The translations under genes and the position numbers were made by a program. From positions 1 to 5,297 of the forward strand of contig DHJC01000020.1 in the NCBI GenBank assembly GCA_002404155.1: a stretch of 5,297 bases of DNA, read 5' to 3'. This document shows positions 1 through 4,754 of this stretch, in pieces. Below the pieces are notes generated by a model. It had not been told where the DNA came from, made no database searches, and saw only the letters and a program-made list of their open reading frames with translations. This DNA is from Chloroflexi bacterium UBA4730 (lineage in GTDB: Bacteria > Chloroflexota > Limnocylindria > P2-11E). Each line of letters opens with the position of its first letter. The first letter of the stretch is position 1.

Positions 1-1
1 G

Positions 2-172
2 CGCAAGCGGATCATCCTCACCGGTGACGTGCCGTCTCCGGTCAACCCGCCGACCGGCTGCCGGTTCCACACCCGGTGCTGGAAGGCCCAGGAGATCTGC
101 TCCGAGGTCGATCCCGAGTTCATCGAGCACGCACCGCGGCACTGGGCGGCCTGCCACTTCCCGGGCGCGTAG
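2..172 (+). CDS. Oligopeptide/dipeptide ABC transporter ATP-binding protein, C-terminal fragment
   Basis: The gene is cut by the left window edge; 56 residues and a TAG stop are visible. The fragment carries the C-terminal extension of DppD/DppF/OppD/OppF ATPases: a Pro-rich 'GDVPSPVNPPTGCRFH' stretch, then cysteines at fragment residues 20, 26, 33 and 51 (C-X5-C-X6-C-X17-C), ending 'ACHFPGA'. The family couples ATP hydrolysis on the inner membrane face to import of peptides, or sometimes nickel or sugars. The four-cysteine region (oligo_HPY) has been linked to Fe-S binding in some members; that is family knowledge, not shown here. The nucleotide-binding core lies outside the window. The extension is shared by the D- and F-type subunits, so I do not assign one. 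A substrate-binding lipoprotein gene starts 45 nt downstream, supporting a peptide-importer locus. Confidence 0.93.
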   Translation, partial: RKRIILTGDVPSPVNPPTGCRFHTRCWKAQEICSEVDPEFIEHAPRHWAACHFPGA

Positions 173-177
173 CCCCA

Positions 178-191
178 CGCGGTAATCCGCG
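178..191. promoter_or_regulatory. Perfect inverted repeat CGCGG-TAAT-CCGCG between the ATPase and SBP genes
   Basis: Five-base arms (178-182 and 187-191) flank a TAAT loop, starting 5 nt after the upstream stop codon. No T-tract follows, so a canonical intrinsic terminator is unlikely. The repeat covers the position where a -35 element would sit for the proposed -10 box at 206-211, so it could be an operator or merely a short 3'-end hairpin. With such GC-rich sequence a 5-bp arm can arise by chance. Confidence 0.3.
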
Positions 192-205
192 CCGCGGTGC
201 GGTGG

Positions 206-211
206 TATGAC
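206..211 (+). promoter_or_regulatory. Candidate -10 box (TATGAC) for a leaderless SBP transcript
   Basis: TATGAC ends 6 nt before the GTG at 218, which places the expected transcription start on or next to the start codon. It matches TANNNT imperfectly at the last base. There is no recognisable -35 hexamer and no Shine-Dalgarno ahead of the GTG. Two other genes in this window have the same spacing, which strengthens the call. Confidence 0.4.
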
Positions 212-217
212 TGTCGA

Positions 218-1774
218 GTGACCCGCCGCAGCGCCCTGCTTTTCGTCGCGGTGCTCGTCGTCGCCGGCTGTCAGTCGGCCCCGGAGCCGTCACCGTCGCC
301 ATCCGCATCGCCGGTCGTCGTCCTCTCGACCAGCGTGCCGCCGGCGTCGCCCTCGGCCAAGATCCCGCTCGGGGGCACCCTCCGCGTGGCGCTGTCAGAT
401 CCGGTCGGATCGCTGGATCCGCAGATCGCGGACGCGAATCCGCTGATCGTCGGGCAGATCTTCGAAGGCCTGGTCGTCCGCGGCCAGAATGGCGTGACCG
501 CCGCCCTCGCGACGAAATGGCTCATCGGGGCCGACGGTCGGGCCTGGACCTTCACCCTTCGCGACGGCGTGGCCTTCCACGACGGTACGGCGCTGGATGG
601 CGTCGCGGTCGCCAAGAGCCTGACGCGCGCGGACGACCCGCTCATCGAAAAGGTCTTGGCGACGGATGCGCGGACCGTCGTCGTCACCACGCGCGTGCCC
701 TACGGCCCCCTCCTCAGCGCGCTCGCCACGGGGCCCTACGCGATCGTCTCGCCCGCCTCGCGCACGTCCGGCACCGGTCCATTTCGCGTCCCGACGGGCG
801 GCGCGGGCGTTCGTCCCCTCGTGCTCGAGCGGAACGATCGCTACTGGCGCAGCGACGCGAACGGGCAGAAGCTCCCGTACCTCGACAAGCTGAGCTTCAC
901 CGCGATCGCCGACCCCGGCGCCCGGCTCGCCTCGATCCGCGCCGGCACCGTCGACCTCATCCAGGACCTCGCCATCGGGGACATCGGGGCGATCCGGACC
1001 GACCCCAGCCTGCAGCTGGTGACCCGTCCGGACACGCTGGTCCTGTACCTCGGTCTCAACCTGTCGCAGTCGCCCACGGACGACCTGCGTGTCCGCCAGG
1101 CGATCGCGCAGTCGCTGAACCCGCGCAGCCTCGTCGATCGGCTCTACAGCGGCGTGGCCGATCCCGCGTCGCAGCTCCCGCCGCCGGCGATGCTCGGCTA
1201 CGACGACTCGGTGACCGAGTTCGCGAAGGCCGATGTTGCGGCCGCGAAGAAGCTGCTCGCGGACTCGGGGCTGGCGACGCTCGACCTCGACCTCGACCTT
1301 TGGTACGTGCTCGGCGGGAGCGTCACCGCGCCGGACATGCGCCGTGTCGCCGAGGCCGTCGCCGCGGACCTCGCCGCGGCGGGGATCAGCGCCGACCCCA
1401 AGACGATCGATCCGATCACCTTCGCGGTCAGCGTCCGCGAGAACCGCTATCCGATGTGGATCGGGCTCGCCACGACCGCCAGCTTCGACCCGGACGAGAT
1501 CCTCGGCGCATTCATCCCGCCGGTCGCCAACGGGCAGGACCAGCCGACCGAGGCCGGTGGCTGGATCAACCGGGAAGCCGCCGGACTGTTGCGCACGGCG
1601 CAGCGCGAGCCCGACCAGTCCAAGCGCGTGGAGCTCTACAAGCAGGTCTCGAAGATCGTCCAGCGCGAGATCCCGCGGATCCCGCTCGTCTGGAGCGCGC
1701 CACCCGCCGCTGCGACGAAGAAGGTCGTGAACGCGCAGGGCTCGCTCTTCGCGAATGTCGCGATGGGGAAGTAA
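218..1774 (+). CDS. Peptide ABC transporter substrate-binding lipoprotein (SBP_bac_5 / family 5)
   Basis: This 518-residue protein binds a peptide or similar solute outside the membrane and delivers it to an importer. The GTG at 218 gives a textbook lipoprotein signal: Arg3-Arg4, hydrophobic residues 5-16 and lipobox VAGC with the lipidated Cys18. An in-frame GTG at 197 would only add seven polar residues before it and has no ribosome site. Residues 21-49 are a Pro/Ser/Ala-rich linker. The SBP_bac_5 domain spans about 52-518, with 'GSLDPQ' near 65-69, 'WTFTLRDGVAFHDGT' at 110-124, 'GTGPFR' at 185-190 and 'YWRSDANGQKLPYLDKLSF' at 209-227. Length is normal for the family. It lies 45 nt after the importer ATPase gene, an SBP-last order; the permease genes are not in the window. 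Substrate cannot be told from sequence; peptides are the family default. Confidence 0.93.
   Translation: MTRRSALLFVAVLVVAGCQSAPEPSPSPSASPVVVLSTSVPPASPSAKIPLGGTLRVALSDPVGSLDPQIADANPLIVGQIFEGLVVRGQNGVTAALATKWLIGADGRAWTFTLRDGVAFHDGTALDGVAVAKSLTRADDPLIEKVLATDARTVVVTTRVPYGPLLSALATGPYAIVSPASRTSGTGPFRVPTGGAGVRPLVLERNDRYWRSDANGQKLPYLDKLSFTAIADPGARLASIRAGTVDLIQDLAIGDIGAIRTDPSLQLVTRPDTLVLYLGLNLSQSPTDDLRVRQAIAQSLNPRSLVDRLYSGVADPASQLPPPAMLGYDDSVTEFAKADVAAAKKLLADSGLATLDLDLDLWYVLGGSVTAPDMRRVAEAVAADLAAAGISADPKTIDPITFAVSVRENRYPMWIGLATTASFDPDEILGAFIPPVANGQDQPTEAGGWINREAAGLLRTAQREPDQSKRVELYKQVSKIVQREIPRIPLVWSAPPAAATKKVVNAQGSLFANVAMGK
1280..1297 (+). repeat. Three tandem copies of CTCGAC inside the SBP gene
   Basis: Three perfect hexamers in frame encode Leu-Asp-Leu-Asp-Leu-Asp (SBP residues 355-360), followed by Leu-Trp. 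The alternating pattern suits a beta strand. It is a small in-frame microsatellite that could gain or lose two-residue units without shifting the frame. Confidence 0.6.
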
Positions 1775-1799
1775 GGCGAAGCGTGGCGCACGCGTCGCG

Positions 1800-1805
1800 T
1801 ACGCT
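1800..1805 (+). promoter_or_regulatory. Candidate -10 box (TACGCT) for a leaderless exporter transcript
   Basis: TACGCT fits TANNNT and ends 6 nt before the ATG at 1812, so transcription would begin at or next to the start codon. No Shine-Dalgarno precedes that ATG, and no clear -35 is seen. The 37-nt gap after the SBP stop holds nothing else convincing; a 5-bp inverted repeat AGCGT/ACGCT (1780-1784 and 1801-1805) overlaps this box. Confidence 0.4.
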
Positions 1806-1811
1806 CGTCCC

Positions 1812-3737
1812 ATGATGATGCGGGTCAGCTCAGGCGGTGGCGGCGGCGGCCACGGGTTCGTGATGATGGGCGGCGGCGGCCAGCCCAAGAAGCGGCCGTC
1901 CGTTGCGATGTACCGGCGGCTGCTCCGGTTCGTCCGGCCGTATCGGTCGAACCTGGTGCTGGCCGCGGCGCTGCTCGTCCTGTCGACCATCCTTGGTCTG
2001 GTCTGGCCCCAGGTCGTCCTTCGCGTGCTCGATCTCGGCCTGAAGGACGCGGCGCTCCTCGATACGCTCGTGCTCGGCCTCATCGCCGTGCTGCTCGTTC
2101 GGGCGGTCATCGACGGCGTCCGCGCGTATGTCATGACCTGGACGGGTGAGCGGGTGATCTTCGACCTGCGGATGGAGATCGTCCGCCACCTGCAGTCGCT
2201 CTCGCTCTCGTTCTTCACCCGGCGCAAGACCGGCGAGCTCATGTCCCACGTCACCAGCGACGCGACGTTGGTGCATGGCGTCATCACCCAGACGATCATC
2301 TCCGTGCTCGGCCAGATCATGACGCTCGTGGGCGGCCTGGTGGTCATCTTCCTGATGAACTGGCGGCTCGCGCTCCTCACGCTCGTCGTCGCGCCACCGA
2401 TCGGGCTCCTCGGTCAATTCCTCGGCCGCAGGATCCGCACGATCTCGCGCGAGGCCCAGGACGCCCAGGGCGAGGCGGTCGGCGTGCTGCAGGAGGCGAT
2501 CGCCGAGGTCCGCACGGTGCAAGCCTTCACGCGCGAGGAGTACGAGTCGGAGCGGTTCCGGACGAAGCTGCTCGTGACGCTCGCGAAGGTCCTCGAGCGC
2601 GCCCGCCTCTCGTCGACCCTGTTCCCGCTCATCGGGTTCCTCGGATTCGCCGCCTCGATCGTCGTCCTCTGGTACGGCGGCCATCAGGTGATCCGCGGCG
2701 AAGCGACCACCGGACAGCTCGTCGCGTTCCTGCTCTACGCGGGCATGGTGGCAGGCCCGGTCGGCGCGCTCGCGTCGCAGTGGACCCAGGTCCAGGAGGC
2801 GTTCGGCGCGGCGGACCGGATCTTCGCGCTCCTCGACACGACGCCCGAGATCCAGGATCGTCCTGGCGCGACTGCACTCGCGACGGGGGCCGGTCGCATC
2901 GCCTTCGAGGACGTGTCCTTCCGGTACACCCAGAGTCCGACGATGCCGATCGTGCTGGAGAACGTCTCGACCGTCTTCGAGGCCGGGAAGACGACGGCGC
3001 TCGTCGGACCGTCGGGCGCGGGGAAGACCACGCTCGTCAGTCTGGTCGCGCGGTTCTACGACCCGACCGAGGGCCGCATCACGTTCGACGGCCACGACCT
3101 GCGCGATCTTTTGGTGCGCTCGGTCCGCGAGCAGATGGCGGTGGTGCCGCAGGAGCCGATCCTCTTCGCGACGACCGTCGCGGACAACATCCGCTACGGT
3201 CGCCTCGACGCTAGCGACGCACAGCTGCGCGCCGCGGCGGAGGCGGCCAACGCGACCGAATTCATCGAGCGGCTGCCCGAGCGGTACGAGACGATCGTCG
3301 GCGAGCGCGGCGTGAAGCTCTCGGTCGGGCAGCGGCAGCGCATCGCGATCGCTCGCGCGCTCCTCCGGGACTCGCCGGTGCTCCTGCTCGACGAGGCGAC
3401 GTCGTCGCTCGACAACGAGAGCGAGTACCTCGTCCAGGAGGCGCTCGCCCGGCTGATGCTCGGTCGCACCACGATCGTCATCGCGCACCGTCTCACGACC
3501 GTGGAGCGCGCCGACCGGATCGTCGTGCTCGAGCGCGGACGCATCGTCGAGGATGGGACGCACCAGTCGCTCATGGCGGCGCACGCGCTGTACTGGCGGC
3601 TCTACACGCGCGCCTTCCGTTCCGACGACGGTGCAGTCGCTGACGACACGCCCGCCGATGGCCTACCGATAGTGGTCGGGATGGATCCAGGGGGCCAGGC
3701 TCATCGCGACAAGGTCGGCGAACGCATCGGTGCGTGA
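1812..3737 (+). CDS. ABC exporter half-transporter (ABC_membrane + ABC_tran fusion, MsbA/LmrA-like)
   Basis: This 641-residue half-transporter should dimerise in the cytoplasmic membrane and export a lipid, drug or peptide; the substrate is unknown. Six membrane segments lie near 47-70, 82-106, 158-183, 184-205, 270-294 and 299-321. The NBD shows A-loop Tyr372, Walker A GPSGAGKT 399-406, Q-loop Gln447, signature LSVGQ 503-507 (not LSGGQ), Walker B ending Asp527-Glu528, a D-loop SSLD at 531-534 and switch His559, so it looks catalytically intact. The head (about residues 1-24) is rich in Gly and Met, a style seen in exporters of some Actinobacteria and Chloroflexota. I chose the first of three in-frame ATGs (1812, 1815, 1818). 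An upstream ATG at 1755 would overlap the SBP gene and add 19 basic, non-family-like residues. The last 24 residues lie antisense to the end of yjjX and are probably dispensable. Confidence 0.93.
   Translation: MMMRVSSGGGGGGHGFVMMGGGGQPKKRPSVAMYRRLLRFVRPYRSNLVLAAALLVLSTILGLVWPQVVLRVLDLGLKDAALLDTLVLGLIAVLLVRAVIDGVRAYVMTWTGERVIFDLRMEIVRHLQSLSLSFFTRRKTGELMSHVTSDATLVHGVITQTIISVLGQIMTLVGGLVVIFLMNWRLALLTLVVAPPIGLLGQFLGRRIRTISREAQDAQGEAVGVLQEAIAEVRTVQAFTREEYESERFRTKLLVTLAKVLERARLSSTLFPLIGFLGFAASIVVLWYGGHQVIRGEATTGQLVAFLLYAGMVAGPVGALASQWTQVQEAFGAADRIFALLDTTPEIQDRPGATALATGAGRIAFEDVSFRYTQSPTMPIVLENVSTVFEAGKTTALVGPSGAGKTTLVSLVARFYDPTEGRITFDGHDLRDLLVRSVREQMAVVPQEPILFATTVADNIRYGRLDASDAQLRAAAEAANATEFIERLPERYETIVGERGVKLSVGQRQRIAIARALLRDSPVLLLDEATSSLDNESEYLVQEALARLMLGRTTIVIAHRLTTVERADRIVVLERGRIVEDGTHQSLMAAHALYWRLYTRAFRSDDGAVADDTPADGLPIVVGMDPGGQAHRDKVGERIGA
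1839..1882 (+). repeat. 14-bp direct repeat in the exporter's glycine-rich head
   Basis: GGCGGCGGCGGCCA occurs at 1839-1852 and again at 1869-1882, exactly 30 bp (10 codons) apart, and ATG-ATG doublets precede both. The copies encode poly-Gly followed by His and by Gln. The in-frame spacing suggests a small local duplication or slippage within a low-constraint N-terminus. Confidence 0.65.
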
Positions 3738-4199
3738 CACCGCACCGGCGGTGAGCAGACCGATCGCGCCGCTCCCGGTCTTGCTGTCCTTCACCCCGAA
3801 CAGCTCGTCGACGAGCGATCCAAGCTCGATGCCGTCGCGCAGGCCGGAGGCGAGCGACCGAGGCAGGAGCATCCGCAGCCCGCTCGCGTAGCCCTCGCGT
3901 CCGGCGGGATCGACGGCCGCGACCCACGACAGCAGCCAGACCCGGTCGCCGTCCAGCTCGACGCCGCCCTCGAGTCCGAAGGCGATGTCCGCGCCGCTCG
4001 CGCGCAATGCCGTGCGCGCGCGCTCGAGCGCACCGGTCCGGGTCGCGATATCGCCGAACGGCTGGTGGCCGACGCTGGACGGTGCGTCGAGCGGGATCAC
4101 GGTGCAGCCGGGCGCGAGCGACTCGAGCGCCTCGCGCACCGCCGCGACCTTCGCCGGATTCGTCGATCCGATCGCCGCGCGGGCGAACCGAAGGGTCAC
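3663..4199 (-). CDS. yjjX: Inosine/xanthosine triphosphatase, YjjX/DUF84 family NTPase
   Basis: This 178-residue protein probably hydrolyses non-canonical purine nucleotides (ITP, XTP) in the cytosol, cleaning the nucleotide pool. Family marks are GSTNPAKV at 11-18, QPFGD at 46-50 followed by TRTGALERA at 53-61, the acidic GLEGGVE at 75-81, SWVAAVD at 91-97, DELFG at 131-135, and GSGAIGLLTAGAVSRTD at 142-158. Length is typical for the family. Translation starts at GTG (4197-4199 on the complement), directly before the family N-terminus, with no Shine-Dalgarno but a TAGGCT box 6 nt upstream. It is divergent from the Rrf2 gene across 59 bp and converges on the exporter with a 75-nt coding overlap. 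The conserved SRTD lies inside that overlap, so this is the constrained partner there. The family assignment is firm; the exact substrate is inferred. Confidence 0.92.
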   Translation of the reverse strand: MTLRFARAAIGSTNPAKVAAVREALESLAPGCTVIPLDAPSSVGHQPFGDIATRTGALERARTALRASGADIAFGLEGGVELDGDRVWLLSWVAAVDPAGREGYASGLRMLLPRSLASGLRDGIELGSLVDELFGVKDSKTGSGAIGLLTAGAVSRTDAFADLVAMSLAPWIHPDHYR

Positions 4200-4205
4200 C
4201 GGCCG

Positions 4206-4211
4206 AGCCTA
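4206..4211 (-). promoter_or_regulatory. Candidate -10 box (TAGGCT) for a leaderless yjjX transcript
   Basis: On the complement strand TAGGCT matches TANNNT and is followed by 6 nt (CGGCCG) and then the GTG start. This is the same geometry as the boxes at 206-211 and 1800-1805. No Shine-Dalgarno or canonical -35 is visible. Confidence 0.45.
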
Positions 4212-4242
4212 CGGACCCCTAGCCGGGATGGCCGGGGCGCGG

Positions 4243-4248
4243 TAGAAT
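4243..4248 (+). promoter_or_regulatory. Candidate -10 box (TAGAAT) for the rrf2-suf operon
   Basis: TAGAAT is the best -10-like hexamer in the window, differing from TATAAT at one base. It ends 10 nt before the GTG at 4259, so the mRNA would have a leader of only about 0-4 nt. The -35 position holds no TTGACA-like sequence, as often happens at promoters that depend on an activator or are held by a repressor. Confidence 0.5.
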
Positions 4249-4270
4249 TCCGACCATAGTGCTCGGGAAT
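4247..4270. promoter_or_regulatory. Candidate Rrf2 operator overlapping the rrf2 promoter and start
   Basis: ATTCC (4247-4251) and GGAAT (4266-4270) form perfect 5-bp arms around 14 nt. Allowing one bulged G, the arms extend to ATTCCGA / TCGGGAAT. The span of 24 bp suits a dimeric Rrf2 protein. It covers the last bases of the -10, the likely transcription start and the first four codons, an ideal place for autorepression. It was found by eye in a short region and does not match the E. coli IscR type 1 consensus, so it is only a candidate. Confidence 0.3.
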
Positions 4271-4729
4271 CAAACTACGCCCGCCGCGTTCCACGTCTCG
4301 ACCCGAGGCGAGTACGGGATGCGGCTGATGGTCGATCTCGCGCGGCACTACGGCGGCGGCAGCGTCTCGCTCCATGCGGTCGCCGAGCGTGAGGAGCTTC
4401 CCGAGGCCTACCTCGAGCAGCTCGTTGCGATCCTCCGCAAGGCCGGCCTCGTGCTCGGCAAGCGTGGCGCGGGTGGCGGCTACACCTTGGCGCGCGAGCC
4501 TGCGGCCATCACCGCGGGCGATGTCGTGCGCGCGCTCGAAGGGCCGATCGAGCCGCAGGTCTGCACCGCAGAGGGCGATCCGGTCTTCAACTGCGTGCGC
4601 GAACAGAGGTGCGGCACGCGGCTCGTCTGGCTCAAGCTCCAATCGACCATCGCGACCGCGCTCGACGGCATGACGCTGGCCGAGCTGGCCCGGCAAACGC
4701 AGCAGCAGGATGTCACAGTCGCGCCCTAG
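4259..4729 (+). CDS. Rrf2-family Fe-S-sensing transcriptional regulator of the suf operon (IscR-like)
   Basis: This 156-residue winged-helix regulator most likely senses Fe-S supply and controls the adjoining suf genes. The Rrf2 core begins at 'VSTRGEYGMRLMVDLA' (13-28), continues through the recognition-helix region 'LPEAYLEQLVAILRKAGLV' (47-65) and the wing 'KRGAGGGYTLAR' (68-79), then 'ITAGDVVRALEGP' (84-96). Cys102, Cys112 and Cys118 (C-X9-C-X5-C) sit where IscR has its cluster ligands, though IscR spacing is C-X5-C-X5-C. The chosen GTG is the only in-frame start candidate before the core and leaves a 12-residue N-terminal extension. No Shine-Dalgarno precedes it. sufC starts 25 nt after its stop on the same strand. 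The family call is firm; the regulatory target is inferred from the neighbour. Other Rrf2 roles (nitric oxide or cysteine sensing) are less likely. Confidence 0.92.
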   Translation: MLGNQTTPAAFHVSTRGEYGMRLMVDLARHYGGGSVSLHAVAEREELPEAYLEQLVAILRKAGLVLGKRGAGGGYTLAREPAAITAGDVVRALEGPIEPQVCTAEGDPVFNCVREQRCGTRLVWLKLQSTIATALDGMTLAELARQTQQQDVTVAP

Positions 4730-4737
4730 AGGGCGCG
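4720..4737 (+). promoter_or_regulatory. GC hairpin enclosing the rrf2 stop codon, just before the sufC ribosome site
   Basis: A perfect 7-bp stem (CGCGCCC at 4720-4726, GGGCGCG at 4731-4737) has the loop TAGA, which contains the rrf2 TAG stop. It is followed 4 nt later by the sufC Shine-Dalgarno. There is no T-tract, so it is not a standard terminator. It may stabilise RNA ends, lower read-through, or tune translation between regulator and sufC. Confidence 0.5.
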
Positions 4738-4741
4738 CCGC

Positions 4742-4749
4742 AGGGGGAG
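4742..4749 (+). promoter_or_regulatory. Shine-Dalgarno sequence of sufC (AGGGGGAG)
   Basis: AGGGGGAG lies 5 nt before the GTG at 4755 and fixes that codon as the sufC start. It is the only strong ribosome site in the window. The genes with their own upstream promoters lack one, so its presence supports sufC being operon-internal. Confidence 0.8.
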
Positions 4750-4754
4750 ACGCA

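Noticed and set aside
197..217. Upstream GTG as start of the SBP gene
   Set aside because: It adds seven residues before an otherwise ideal lipoprotein signal and has no Shine-Dalgarno.
1755..1811. Upstream ATG giving the exporter 19 extra residues and overlap with the SBP gene
   Set aside because: No ribosome site, basic residues unlike the family, and a -10-like box correctly spaced for the ATG at 1812.
517..1815. 432-codon plus-strand frame inside the SBP gene
   Set aside because: Arg/Pro-rich out-of-frame shadow without motifs; the SBP reading frame is clearly conserved protein.
395..2380. 661-codon open frame on the minus strand antisense to the SBP and exporter genes
   Set aside because: It spans two well-supported genes and their junction, is very Arg/Asp/Glu-rich with no recognisable domain, and follows from G/C at third positions removing stops on the opposite strand.
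1830..3584. 584-codon open frame on the minus strand antisense to the exporter
   Set aside because: Low-complexity Arg/Glu/Asp/His composition without family motifs; the plus strand encodes an intact ABC exporter here.
4720..4737. Intrinsic terminator after rrf2
   Set aside because: No T-tract follows the stem, and sufC with its ribosome site begins immediately after; kept only as a regulatory hairpin.
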